From: Aegilops tauschii subsp. strangulata
Lineage: Eukaryota > Streptophyta > Magnoliopsida > Poales > Poaceae
Reading direction: 5' to 3'
Assembly (NCBI RefSeq): GCF_002575655.3
Contig: NC_053037.3
Location: 147,385,207-147,449,206, forward strand
DNA length: 64,000 bases
A model generated the notes under the pieces. It worked only from the letters and a program-made list of their open reading frames with translations, did not search any database and had not been told where the DNA came from. Below are positions 33,428 to 46,680 of the stretch, piece after piece. The position numbers and the translations under genes are program-made. Within the stretch, counting starts at the first letter, position 1. Each line of letters opens with the position of its first letter.

Positions 33428-36400
33428 TTGTTCGTTTCGTTCAGACTGATCACAATGAAAATTCGGTGTTGGAATTGCCGCGGGATGCGGAAACCCGCGG
33501 CGGTTCGAGCGCTATTGGGGATCCAAGGGCGGGTTCGCCCTGATGTGCTTTTCATGTCTGAAGCCCATCTGAACAAAGCTAAGGCAGAAAAACTAAGAAG
33601 AAGGCTCGGTTTCGATGCAATGGCTGTGTCGGAGAGTGATGGTAGAAGTGGAGGTTTAGTAATGCTATGGTTTGACAATCTTGGCGTTACGTCAACGGAA
33701 GTACAACCCAACTGTATTGATATCCGGATAAATGAGTCAAGTAGTGGGGGTTGACGATTTACAGGGTTCTATGGTGAACCAAGTGGTGAGAGGAAACACT
33801 TATCCTGGGATTATTTGAGACAACTACATGCAATGTTAAACTTACCATGGCTGGTGGCGGGCGATTTTAATGAAATCCTTCATACACATGAGAAGGAGGG
33901 AGGTATTGCAAGATTGCAGCGATGCATGCAGGCTTTTAGCGATGCTCTAAGCGACTGTGCATTGGACGATTTGGGTTACATAGGAGATAAATTTTCTTGG
34001 CGCCGAGGACATATTCGGGAACGCTTAGATCGAGCTGTTGGTAATATGCAGTGGGCTGATTTGTTCCCTAGTTTTGGAGTATCCAATGAAGAGTTTAACA
34101 AATCAGACCATAGGCCGGTCCTGATCAATACCAATTTTCAGATCGGCATGCTGCCGCGAGGTGCACCTGGACCGTGCAGGTTTGAGGCACGTTGGTTAGC
34201 AGAGGAGGACGTCGAGACTATCATCCAGACATCCTGGGAGGCGCGCAAAGCTCTGGGGGTAGCACCCTTTGCTGAACTCACAGCTGATGTACATCAAGCG
34301 CTGCATAGTTGGGACAAGAAGGTACTCAAAGGACCTCGTACAAAGCTTCGGGAGCTCCAAAAGAAACTGAATGAAGTGCTATCTGGGCCTTTAACTGATG
34401 ACACGGTTATAAGGCAACATGAACTACACATGCAAATTGAGAAACTACTAGAGCAGGAGGAGCTCTACTGGATGCAGCGAGGACGAGCTGATTGGCTTAC
34501 CCGTGGTGACAAAAACTCTGATTTCTTTCATAGGGTAGCAAATGGTCGGCGTAAGAGAAACTTTATCAAGCGTTTACAAAGAGAGAATGGCACATGGATT
34601 GAAGACCAGGGGGAGATAAGGTCCCATGCAGCAGCGTACTTTACGTCACTGTTTTCTTCTGAGGTGCAGGTACCGGATATGAATGTAATTGACAAGGTAA
34701 AGCCTCGTGTGTCTGATGCAATGAACCAGGAGCTGAATAAACCATACACACGAGAGGAAGTTAAGAACGCTATGTTCAACATCGGCGACCTCAAGGCCCC
34801 TGGCCCTGACGGCCTTCATGCTGTGTTTTACAAGAGGTTTTGGCACATAATTGGAGAGGACTTGATTGATGAAGTGTTACTTGCTGTCAATTCTCGTAAG
34901 ATTCCTGATGGGTGGAACAACACAACTATTGTGCTCATCCCGAAGATAGACAACCCAGAAGTTATAACCCAATTCCGTCCGATTAGCCTATGTAATGTGG
35001 TCTATAAAGTGATTTCAAAACTCCTTGCAAACCGACTGAAACTTTTTCTTTCTGAGATCATCTCCCCCAATCAAAGTGCCTTCGTCCCTGGACGGCTTAT
35101 CACTTATAACTTTCTGGTAGCTTTTGAGTCATATCATGCGATCAAGAGGAAAACAACTGGTAAATATGGCACTTGTGCGGTGAAACTCGATATGCACAAG
35201 GCATATGACCGGGTGGAGTGGACTTTCTTGGAGGCGATTCTATTACAATTGGGATTTATGGAACATTGGGTGGCCCTCATCATGGAGTGTGTTAAATCGG
35301 TAAAATACCAGGTACGGGTGAATAACGAGTTAACTGACTTTTTTGTTCCTTCCAGGGGCCTAAGGCAGGGCGATCCTCTTTCACCGTACTTATTCTTGCT
35401 ATGTGCTGAGGGTTTATCAAGTCTAATTATGCACGAGGAGGAGGTTGGAAATTTATTGGGAGTCAAAGTGTGTCGTGATGCCCCCTCGGTCTCTCACCTC
35501 ATTTTTGCGGATGACTCGCTAATCCTCATGCGAGCCGATGCCACCAATTCAACCAGCCTCCGAAGGGCGCTTGACGATTACTGCGCTGCTTCTGGCCAGA
35601 TGGTGAGTGAGGTCAAATCCAGTATTTTTTTCAGTCCATGCACTCCTGTTGATACAAGAGTGGAAGTGTGCACCTCACTTAATATAATGGCAGAAGCGCT
35701 CACGGATAAATATTTGGGGTTGCCCCCAATTGTGGGAGTGAACAGATCAGATTGCTTTCAACATCTCATAGATAGAGTTTTAAGCAGAATTAGAGGGTGG
35801 AAGGAGAAACTACTATCTGTTGGTGGGAGAGAGGTCTTACTAAAGGCTGTAGTACAAGCTATTCCCTCATACGCAATGTCAGTTTTCAAACTTCCAAAAC
35901 AAGTGTGCAACAGTATAACCACCACCATGTCTGAAATATTGGTGGGGAGATGAGGATTTGAAAAAACATATGCATTGGTTTGCCTGGTGGAAGATGTGCG
36001 TCCCGAAGGAGAAGGGTGGTATGGGCTTCCGGGACTTGCATTGCTTTAATTTGGCTCTTTTGGCAAAACAGTGTTGGAGGCTTTTGTGTGAACCGGAATC
36101 ATTATGTGCCAGAGTATTGAAAGCAAAGTATTTCCCCAATGGTGACCTTCTGAACTGTACGTTGAAGAAGGGTAGTTCATATACCTGGCAGAGTCTCTGG
36201 AGTGGAATTCAGTCCTTTAAGAGAGGACACATTTGGAGAGTAGGAGATGGATCACATATTAATATCTGGGAGGACCCTTGGATTCCCAGCAGCCCGACCC
36301 GCAAAGTTTTTACACCAAGGGGAAATATAGTGATCACAAGAGTTTCTGAACTCATTGATTCGGAAAACAGAGTGTGGGATGAACAATTGCTAAACGATCT

Positions 36401-37585
36401 TTTTTGGCCAATTGATGTGCAACGTATTATGAATATTCCTCTAGCTTTGGGAATGATGGAAGATTTTGTATCATGGCACTTCAATAGAAGTGGAATTTTC
36501 TCAGTAAGATCGGCTTACCATGAAGAGTGGGAGCACCAGCATGGACGAAAGTTGAGGACGACAAACTCATTACAAGCCTCAAGTACTAGTCCAGTCTGGC
36601 GTACCACTTGGAAATTGCGTGTGCCATCAAAAATCAAAATCCATGTTTGGAGGACTTTGCTTGGAGCTATTCCTTGCCGTGGTGTTTTAGCGAACAGACA
36701 TATGACTACAAGTTCCCAGTGTCCCCTTTGTAGTTCGGACTGTGAAAGCATTAGGCATGCTATGTTTCTGTGCCCGAGGGTGCAGGAAATTTGGCATATT
36801 CTTGGACTACAGGAGCTGGTGAATGAAATCTGCACAATAGAGAGAGATGGAGGTTCGGTGCTGGCCGATCTCCTATTATCCAAAAGTACCATATGTCCAC
36901 TAGTGGCCGATGTCCAGCGCAATGATCTAGTGGCCACAACAATCTGGTATGTATGGTGGGAACGACGCAAATACACACACGGTGAGAACATCTATGAGTC
37001 AGCAGCAAGGTCGGCCCAAGCTATATCAACTTTAGCGCAGAACTTTTCACGAGCAAGGTTGAAGCAAACTAAAATTAAAAGACATGGTTGGTCCAAGCCA
37101 CCTGAGGGCGTCATCAAACTTAATGTCGATGCAACTTTTGATCGGGAGACTGGTACGGGGGTATGGGAGCAGTGCTGCGTGATGAGGCCGGTTTCTTTGT
37201 CGCTGCTTCCTGCAGTGATATACCCTTTGTGGAAGACGCAGCGACGGCAGAGGCTAGAGGACTACGAGATGGCCTCCTACTAGCGAATGAAGTTGGTTGC
37301 AACAAAATCTATGTCGAAGCGGACTGTCTGGAGGTAATCGAGATCATGCTGAGTGGCGGGAATTCATTAGGACTAGCAGCGGCAACATATGAAGAATGCA
37401 CTTTCTTATCTAGCAATTTTATCTCTATAGTTTTTAGCCATTGCCCTCGGGAAGCCAATATGGCGGCGGATCTGCTAGCTAAGAACTCGGAGGTGTCTCG
37501 AACAATTGTTTGGAAATCGGAGCCCCCGGGTTTCTTAGTGGATGTTTTAACAAACGATGTATCTTTATTCTCACATGAAATATAA
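33428..37585 (+). pseudogene. LINE endonuclease-reverse transcriptase-RNase H ORF
   Basis: Starts MKIRCWNCRGM, the usual APE-type endonuclease start, with GDFNEIL near 33860 and SDHRPVL near 34105. The RT domain has VKLDMHKAYDRVEW, GLRQGDPLSPYLF and the catalytic FADD (35501-35520). A zinc-binding zf-RVT region (CPLCSSDCESIRHAMFLC) and an RNase H domain with D, E, D (LNVDATF, AEARGL, VEADCLE) follow. Three lesions: an in-frame TGA at 33752-33754, a frameshift near 35940 and another near 37155. Each is a single event, so the copy is fairly young. Confidence 0.9.
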
Positions 37586-37619
37586 ACCGCCATGATGGCA
37601 TTTCCCTCAAAAAAAAAAA

Positions 37620-38708
37620 CAGGCACACCCTTTAAATAATAACTGAACTATATCATACTTTCTTCTTTTATATAATGGTGAGGATGCACGATAGCTTCAC
37701 AAAATAGCATTTAAATATTGCCAGTCCCATGTGTACGCATCGGGTATATATGCAAAATGAAGCAAATATGGAACTGGTCCAATTATGTCTATCAAATAAT
37801 TTTAGATTAACATGAATGTACTATGCTTTTAGAAAAATGACATGAATGTACTATGCTTTTAGAAAATGACATGAATATATGTGCATACGAGATATTTGGT
37901 GTTAATTTACGATCAAAGGAATATGTTCGGCCATTTGTACTAAGGCAACATATTGGTTGTGCATAATATCATATCAATGCATGGAATTAAACCATACTCC
38001 AGGCAGCTAATATTTAGGCCAGTTCGTGGACGAGAGATTAAGAGGAAATATCTAAAAGAGGTAATGGAAATAAAAATCTGATTTTCGATTGTCCAATCTA
38101 TTAATGTGAAAATAATTAAAGGACTCATAACATCATATGACAATTGCTTCGTTGGACTCTCTATTATTATTTCAATCACAAAACATAGACACATATAATA
38201 CCATTGACCGACGATATGAGTGTTCGCATATCAGGCTAGTGCCACATAAAGATGGCAGGCTAGCTCTTAGAATTGTGTTGGATCTAAAAACATGTACAAG
38301 TGGCACATATGTTCACTAATATAGTTCTCTTGAAAAAGTATAATAATAATTTGCCAAAAAAGAAGATAAATATGTTACATGCACATGTGATATTCTCTTA
38401 AGCATAATATTTGCAGTGGTAACAGGGTCGTATTTTCGTGTCAGATAATGTGAACATCCATAAAACTGTAAAGTTAATTCTCAAACACTATGCACTTTGT
38501 ATGTAAGTTCACGAGTCTTTCAACGAAAGAGATGCACTTGCATTTGTAAGGGCTTTATCCCTTTAAACATTGAGTCGCCGTAACAAAGCTTTGTGAGGTT
38601 AAAAAAACGTTATTTCTTTCAACTCCAACTCAAAAAAAGTCATTTCTCCCAGCTGGCGCACACCCCCGTCGACCTTTGGGCTCGACCCCTTTTATCGGGG
38701 GAGGGGGC
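37620..38708. other. AT-rich spacer, no gene
   Basis: Nothing coding. A ~30-bp tandem duplication (catgaatgtactatgctttt) lies at about 37810-37868. The right end becomes C/G-rich and runs into the G tract. Confidence 0.6.
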
Positions 38709-38734
38709 GGGGGGGGGGGGGGGGGGGGGGGGGG
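38709..38734. repeat. Homopolymer of 26 G
   Basis: An unbroken G tract preceded by gaGGGGGC. Its last G is the first base of the GTCAA duplication of the LTR element. It may form G-quadruplexes and is prone to slippage and sequencing error, so its length is uncertain. Confidence 0.85.
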
Positions 38735-38738
38735 TCAA

Positions 38739-41700
38739 TGTGACGCCCGGATAATTAGGCTGCAGTAAACCCACGTTAACGATGTCACGTCACCTCAGAT
38801 TACTGTTGATAATCTCGCGTTAGTTCGAAACGATTCATATTCAAAAATTGAATTTAAGTTAAACAATTAAAGTTTTCAAAAGTCAAAACTAAATTGTTCC
38901 TAATGTGTCAAATAATCCTTAGTAAATGTTGGTGGATAAATTATCTTTTAATAAAATATTTAAATGCACTAAAGTAATAGAAATGACAGCAAAAACAATT
39001 AATTAGACGCCTTTTATAAAGTTATAATAATAAAACTAAATTAGTAGTGTGCCAAAATAATTGTGGCAGTGGACTGATTAGCAATACTAATTTAGGTGTT
39101 CACTGGGTATTTTATAAAACTAAAATAAAAGAAACTTTAAATGAAAACAGTAAAGGAAAACTAAATAAAAAGAAAAGAAAATACAAAACAAAACAGAAAA
39201 AAGGAAAACCCCCTCCCCACTGGGCCAGTCGGCCCAGCTACTAGCCAGGCCGGCCCAAACCGGCCCAGGCCGCCCCCTCACCCCACCATAACCCCCACCC
39301 CGGTCAAACCCTAACCCGTGACCCACACCCACTCCCCCACTCCCTCTTGATCTCTCTCGCCCTTCCCCGATCTGGATCGGGGCAACCCCCCCGATCCCAT
39401 CGCCCCATCGCCGCCTCGACGTCGCCGCCACCCCCCTCGCGGAGCCGGCCCCTCCCGTCGCCCCATCGGCGCCCTGCCGCCCGTCCACGACCACGCTGTC
39501 ACGGGACCCCGCTCGGAGCTACCTCGACCCCGCCGCACGAGGACCGCACCGCCGGAGCCCCTCACCGTCTTCCCCGAATCGCCGTCACCCCGTCGTCCTC
39601 TTCTCCACTCCGTCGTCGCCGTCGTCCACGACCTCCTCCCCGCGCCCCACCGCCACTCCCCTACATCGGGGGTGAGACCCCGTGCCCCGACTCCTCCTCT
39701 CCTCCTCTGTCGCACGTGTACCACCGCGTCGGCCACGCCGACGCCCCCTTGCCGCTCCTGGCCTTGCCCCGTCGCGGGCTGCAACAGCTGCTGCTGTGCT
39801 GCGGCGCTACCGCCACCACCACTCCGGCCTCCTACCCGCGTCCCGCTCCGGCCGGGCCCCATGGCCCCGTGCCTCGGCGCGCCTCGTCTCCGCCCTCTCC
39901 TCCTCCCGTGGCCGCGCCACCGCGCCGCCCGCGTGCCAATGGCCGCACCGGTGCCACCCCTCGCCTCCGCCCGCCGTGTCCCCGGCTGGCCGCACCGGCG
40001 TGCCCCGCCGTCGGTGCCCTGGCGGCCTCGTCCCGCCCTGCGGGCGAGTGCTCGCTCCGGTGCGCCCGCACCCGCTGGGCCGAACCCGCATAGGCCTCTG
40101 GGCCACTGCCGAACGGGGCCCACTGCCCAGAACGTTTTTATAAAAAAATAAGAAAAATATAATAACAATAATAAAAATATTAATTAAATTAATTAATCAT
40201 AATTAGAATAACCTAATTACTAGTTAACTTAATTAAACCCTGTTTAGCCTAATCTGTCAATGACACGGGGGCCCCACCCCCTGTTGACCAGTCAAACCTT
40301 GACTGGTCAACTGGGTCCCCCTGGCCCACATGTCAGCCCCTGTGTAAACTGCTGTGTACACAGGGCTGGGTACATTTAGCAATTTCTCTTTTATTTTCGA
40401 ATTAAAATAAATCCTGGAAATTTAGAAAATCATTTAAACTTATAAAAATCATAGTAAATTAACCGTAACTCGGATCGAAAAACTTTGTACATGAAAGTTG
40501 CTCAGAACGACGAGACGAATCCGGATACACAACCCGTTCGTCCGCCACACATCCCTAACATATCGAACTCGCAACTTTCCCCCTCCGGTTCATCTGTCCG
40601 CAAACGCGAAACACCGGGAATACTTTCCCGGATGTTTTCCCCCTTCGCCGGTATCACCTACTACCGCGTTTGGGCACACCTAGCATCACGCTTTGTCATG
40701 TCATGCATCTGTTTGCATTGTATTCATTGTTTCTTCCCCCTCTTCTCTCCGGTAGACTATGAGACCGACGCCGCTGCTGGTGCCCCGACCGACTACGCTA
40801 TTGACGACCCCTCCTTGCCAGAGCAACCAGGCAAGCTCCCCCTTGGTCACCAGATATCACCTATTCTTCTCTATACTGCTTGCATTAGAGTAGTGTAGCA
40901 TGTTACTGCTTTCCGTTAATCCTATTCTGATGCATAGCCTGTCATTGTTGCTACAGTTGTTACCCTTACCTGCTATCCTACTGCTTAGTATAGGATGCTA
41001 GTGTTCCATCAGTGACCCTAGACTCTTGTCCGTCTGCCATGCTATACTACTGGGTCGTGATCACTTCGGGAGGTGATCACGGGTATATACTATATACTTT
41101 ATATACATGACACATGTGGTGACTAAAGTCGAGTCGGCTCGTTGAGTACCCGCAAGTGATTCTGATGAGGGGACTGAAAGGACAGGTGGCTCCATCCCGG
41201 TAGAGGTGGGCCTGGGTTTCTGATGGCCCCCGACTGTTACTTTGTGGCGGAGCGACAGGGCAGGTTGAGACCACCTAGGAGAGAGGTGGGCCTGGCCCTG
41301 GTCGGCGTTCGCGGATACTTAACACGCTTAACGAGATCTTGGTATTTGATCTGAGTCTGGCCATTTGGTCTATACGCACTAACCAACTACGCGGGAACAG
41401 TTATGGGCACTCGATGTCGTGGTATCAGCCGAAGCCTTCGTGACATCAGCGACTGAGTGGCGCGCGCCGGATTGGACTCGAACGCCTGCTAGGCTAGGTC
41501 TGCTTCCGGCCGCGTTCGCAATCTGCAGGTGTGCAATGGGCGATGGGCCCAGACCCCTGCGCCATAGGATTTAGACCGGCGTGCTGACCTCTCTGTTGTA
41601 CCTAGGTGGGGCTGCGACGTGTTGATCTTACGAGGCCGGGCATGACCCAGGAAAGTGTGTCCGGCCAAATGGGATCGAGCGTGTTGGGTTATGTGGTGCA

Positions 41701-42510
41701 CCCCTGCAGGGAAGTTTATCTATTCGAATAGTCGTGTCCCTCGGTAAAAGGACGACCCGGAGTCGTACCTTGACCTTATGACAACTAGAACTGGATACTT
41801 AATAAAACACACCCTTCCAAGTGCCAGATATAACTCGGTGATCGCTCTCTAACAGGGCGACGTGGAGGGGGTCGCCGGGTAGGTTTATGCTATGCAATGT
41901 TACTTGGTGAACTTACCATCTACTCTCTTCTACATGCTGCAAGATGGAGGCTGCCAGAAGCGTAGTCTTCGACAGGATTAGCTATCCCCCTCTTATTCTG
42001 GCATTCTGCAGTTCAGTCCACCGATATGGCCCTTTACACATATACCCATGCATATGTAGTGTAGCTCCTTGCTTGCGAGTACTTTGGATGAGTACTCACG
42101 GTTGCTTTTCTCCCTCTTTTCCCCTTTCTATACCTGGTTGTCGCAACTAGATGCTGGAGTCCAGGAGCTAGAGATCCCGAGGATGATTCTACATGGAGTT
42201 TGGCTTCGAGGAGTAGTTAGGAGGTCCCAGGCAGGAGGCCTTGCCTTTTCGATCGTTGCTACTTTTGTGCTAGCCTTCTTAAGGCAAACTTGTTTAACTT
42301 ATGTCTATACTCAGATATTGTTGCTTCCGCTGACTCGTCTATGATCGAGCACTTGTATTCGAGCCCTCGAGGCCCCTGGCTTGTATTATGATGCTTGTAT
42401 GACTTATTTATGTTGTAGAGTTGTGTTGTGATATCTTCCCGTGAGTCCCTGATCTTGATCGTACACATTTGCGTGCATGATTAGTGTACGATTGAATCGG
42501 GGGCGTCACA
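38739..42510 (+). repeat. 5' LTR of the LARD-like element
   Basis: AT-rich start, a strongly CpG/GC-rich block at about 39190-40090, then mixed sequence. The many long ORFs in the GC block are open on both strands, have no domain and are discounted. Confidence 0.93.
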
Positions 42511-42513
42511 AGT

Positions 42514-42525
42514 TGGTATCAGAGC
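42514..42525 (+). other. Primer-binding site (initiator tRNA-Met)
   Basis: TGGTATCAGAGC three bases after the LTR, the standard tRNA-iMet complement. Confidence 0.9.
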
Positions 42526-45500
42526 CGACTACCTGTAGGAATCCCCCTTTCCAACTCCTTGGTCGAAGTTGAGTCTAGTCATTGAAAAACTTTTACTAAC
42601 ATGGCTGTGTGGCTTACGGGCCCACGTCGCCATTGGGTGGTATTAGGATCTTTTACTCCTTGTCTATACTCTGGGACTCTGATCTCTCTTCTATTCGGGT
42701 TAAGTGAATTTTGCTAAATCTAACATTAGGATCTCGTTATCACTTTCACCCGGAGAGCCCCTTATTACTGATGATCGTCTGCTGCACGTGAAGACCCTGA
42801 AGATACTCTCCGCTGATAACCCGAGAACTTGTGTTCATCGCTTTTGCAATTCCCTTTCATCGATAAACTCCTATGGATAACCACGTATACTCGCCATTCA
42901 TACAATGTTTCCCAGTTGGTCTTGTTATTACAAGATACCCCGAAATTCTCTCTGTTGTTCCGAGAATCCTTTGAGCTTACTGCCTTGCTGTTCTTTGTCA
43001 CCTGAATACCCCTATGGATAATTCTCGCACTTACCGAGTATCCCCTCATCCCCAGTTGATTCAAGTATTTCACAAAAGTGTTCAAAATACCATTCGATCT
43101 TCCGAAAATCCTCAGGAGCCTTTTTTTCTCTTGAAATTCTTGCTTACTTGCATAATGATTAATCTTAAGTCTCATAATCTTATTGGCATCTCTTGACATT
43201 ATCATTTTGAGTCCGTTGATTCAATTTGTTGCGAATGCTCGCAATCCTCAATCAGATCCCAGAATTCATCCTTCCGGCTTAGACGTCATTTGAAACGTGA
43301 GTTGGTTCTCGCCAATCAAATTGTCGTCGATTGTGCCCCTATGTCTATTGAACTTATCCATCCTTGATCAGAGCGTCTGTTTCTGATCCTTCACTTTGTA
43401 AATCATAATTCCTTTGCAATTGAGCTCTAAGTTACTTAGTTGTTTCTATAATCCAAGGTCTTTGCATTGATTCTTCCTCGGGTTGTGTGCCGATACTCAC
43501 CTCAGATCCTTTATGGGCCATCAGAACCTTGTTGGATTTTATCCGACAACGTCCTTCGTATTCAATCACTTTGGAAGTTCTTTCCCTGATACATAATGCC
43601 TTTGGTAAATCCTATTCCTTGATTTGGCCAACCATGCTCTGCTTTCGAGCTGGTGATATTTACTATTGAAGCTTGTGATATATGTTTCCATGATGCCCCG
43701 ATGGGTTGAACCTATGCCTTCCATAATATGTGTGAACTCGAAAGATTTCATGAGTCATACTCTTCTGGTATTTTGCCAGATAAAATTTTCAACACTGCAA
43801 CTTCATCAAACACGAGAAGTGAATGAAAGGTTATGCATTGAAGAAGTGGGAGTCGACCTTGAACTTTGCGTTCATGCCCATGGACATGATGTAGCTCTTA
43901 TCATTAAAGCTTCTCTTAAATTAATTATTCCCTTGGTATAAGTTCATCTTATATCTGGGATCTGGCCTTTTGCAATCGTGGTTCCGACCATGTTCTCCTT
44001 TAAATACCATTTCTCGTACAAGTTAAGCACTTGTCTTCTGCAGAGCAATACCCCAGTCCAACCTCTACTTTGGTTTGTCGTCGAGTATTACCCCCGGTAT
44101 CTCGAGATTATCACGGAACTGCATAACTTATTATGAGTTCTCCATCAAGTGCTACATTCTCATTGATTCCAATTTTTCACGGGCTTCGAGTTTTTAAACA
44201 CTCAAAACCACCGATAACTGAATCGAGCCGCACTGCGATTAAACAACTCTTAGTAATCTTCTTTACTTATGAGTTTGTACCCGATCACGTCATTCCTAGC
44301 CTGATTGGCTACATCATTATCGTGCTGAATTTTAACTGTGCTACCTGGACCTTCCCAGCGCACAAATTTCGTCAGTGAGCTAATCTTGCGTCGATCTTCC
44401 TCGTCATATCACTTCTCCTTGAACAGCAAACTTGATTTCGAGTTTGTGTCCTAACCGTGGTTCCAATAACCTTTCGCTTTCATCATTCCTTTGACTTGAT
44501 GTCATCGTCGATCAATTACATCTTCTTGAAAACCTCTCGACAAATTTGTCGTGATCATTGTCAACAATTTGACTTCTTCCAAGTTGTGTGTTGAAATTCA
44601 GTATGAGAAATACCATCCTTGCCCCTCGATGAATTGTGTTATCATCGACAACATTCTTGCCTCCCCCAACACAAACTTGTTCATATTTTGTGTTGTATCT
44701 TGATTTCCCTGCTATCCAACTTATGTTATGTTCTACCGTGGAGTATTACCATCTTTGATGTCAAGAATGTCGTGAGCATTACTCCACCTCTTAAGAATTC
44801 TTGGTACAGTGATACTTCTCGCCATCACCATTCTTTCTTGGTCCCCGTGTTGTTTCTAAACGAAACACCGACAAATGGTCTGTGATGTGTAAATTCTAAA
44901 CTTCGAGCAACCCTATTGCTTTGAAGTTATTGGTCTATAGTTTCATTCTACGTCTATGGCTTAATGAATCATCATTCGAACATTGATCGTGCTACCTAGC
45001 CCATATTTCGGGTGCACATTTCAACCAATGTTTAACTGTGTATGTTTTCCTCGAGCATACATCATTAAGTCATTCGATCTAGTCAATGTTATCTCCTTGT
45101 TCACATAGTTGTGGAAATACATCTTTTGGAAATCTCAATGGATTGTCGCTGAGTCAATCAGTCACCTCCTCACCTCTCCTTGATTTAATGATGAACCCTT
45201 GTTCGGAACTCGCTTCCATAGTTCATCTCCCGAGAATCTTCGATGTCGTTTCGACAATTTGTGTTGCACCTTTCTTCTCAGGCATCCTGAGTCTGAGTTA
45301 TCCTCACACCAATCAGATCTGAATCTCGGTCAGATATGATGGTTGGAACATATTTCCAAGAGTTATAACATTGGTCTATTTATGACCCGGTAAGGTGATG
45401 TCATGCCTAACACACCTGGCCGGAGGACCTATTGTTATAAGTTTTCCTTTTTAGCAAGGTTAGCTATTCTTCCATGAGGAAATTGTAAGACTTACTCTAT

Positions 45501-46666
45501 AAGTTGTTCCTGATGGATCCTTTGTGTATCCATAGCCTGATCTTACCTAATGACCATGTCAATGCTATCTCGAAGCATGTCTGTGCTACTCCGATCTTCA
45601 ATAAGGGCATTTGAAGCACAATGCCAAATTATCTTTATCAATTATCCAAACACCGTTGCATGGGTAATGTCATGAAATTTCTCTCCCTTACCTAAAGGGT
45701 TTTCTACATTATATCCTATCATGGATATGATGCTCTGCTTGTCCTTGGGAAGGATATACCCCTGAAATGTGTATTTAAACACATTTTCCTTTCCATTGTT
45801 TTGTTTAACCTTTCTTGTGATCTATATGATCTAAGCAGTAATAAATTACTGCTTATGTAAACACCTCGATGTACAACTCTGTCAGTAAGACCGTGTTACT
45901 ATTGTTGATGACATTTCGGTAACCACCGATGGACGGGAACTTTGCCTATTGGTCCGCCTCGTTTCAACGAGCAGGAAAATGGTTCTCTTCGTCCCTCGCC
46001 CTTGGTACCAACGATGCTGCCAACATAACTGACTGGTTATTCTCTGACATGCCTTGCTTACATGATCGTGCAAGACGTCACCCCTCTTCCTACTTTTAAC
46101 CCACATGGTGGGCCCATAACCCACAGTTCCACAGGATCGAAAACTGACTCTCCTGGACACCCCTGTTCCCGAAGTTATTCCTCGCGTGTGGCCTCATATG
46201 TAATTCACGAGCCACCGTCTGAGAGTTCATCAATTCTGATATCAGACACAATACTTATTCCCATTGCTTTGAACCCCTTTCACGCCCTGATTCAGGCATC
46301 GAACGATTGCCTGCCCGCTCAAAACTTCCCATGAATACCCCCTTGCTTTGCTCTCGATATTTTCTTAAGTTTCAATTCAAGAGTACTTTTCGCCACCTTC
46401 CCCGATGTTATCGACCAGATAGTCAACCTTGCAGAGGTCCGTTTTCTCGGAATACCCACCCTCTATTCTTTCGTAAGTACGATGGAGTTCCCGCAGAAAG
46501 GACGACAACTTCATAATGATGGCCTGAAGCACTAGAAATGAAGACCTCAAGTAATGGATCGACCTCTTCGAGAAGAGCAACCAAGACCGAGAAGATCCGT
46601 TAGATTTTTCGTAACCCAATCCCTTCCCCCTTACTTCCCTCTTAAATCTCGGGACGAGATTTCTTG
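42526..46666 (+). other. Apparently non-coding interior of the LARD-like element
   Basis: The plus strand is markedly pyrimidine-rich, with many ttc/ctt words. The longest ORF (146 codons, 42765-43205, minus) and others show no retroelement motif. The 3' end has tctcgggacgagatttctt, a word also seen before the 3' LTR of many plant gypsy elements, which hints at a gypsy ancestor. Confidence 0.7.
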
Positions 46667-46680
46667 TAGTGGAGGAGAAT
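46667..46680 (+). other. Polypurine tract
   Basis: Purine-rich AGTGGAGGAGAAT directly before the 3' LTR. Confidence 0.75.

Larger units (their letters stand above)
30690..37619 (+). mobile_element. LINE (L1-type), near complete, split by a DNA transposon
   Basis: The endonuclease-RT-RNase H ORF (33428-37585) and an A11 tail (37609-37619) define the 3' part. After the tail comes caggcacaccc; caggcacgccc occurs at 30679-30689, an 11-bp match with one difference. If this is the target duplication, the LINE starts near 30690, its GC-rich 5' UTR runs to 30893 and resumes at 33215, and the Harbinger-like element sits between. No gag-like ORF1 is seen. The 5' boundary is an inference. Confidence 0.65.

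Noticed and set aside
38560..38660. A sixth micro-insertion around caactcaaaaaaa
   Set aside because: The flanking words gttatttct and gtcatttct are only 9 bp with a mismatch, within chance.
39311..40168. Long ORFs on both strands in the GC-rich part of the 5' LTR (and again at 47261-48132 in the 3' LTR)
   Set aside because: They are open on both strands in several frames because of base composition, lack domains, and differ by frame between the two LTR copies.
42765..43205. 146-codon minus-strand ORF inside the LARD-like element
   Set aside because: Antisense to the element, low complexity, no retroelement motif.
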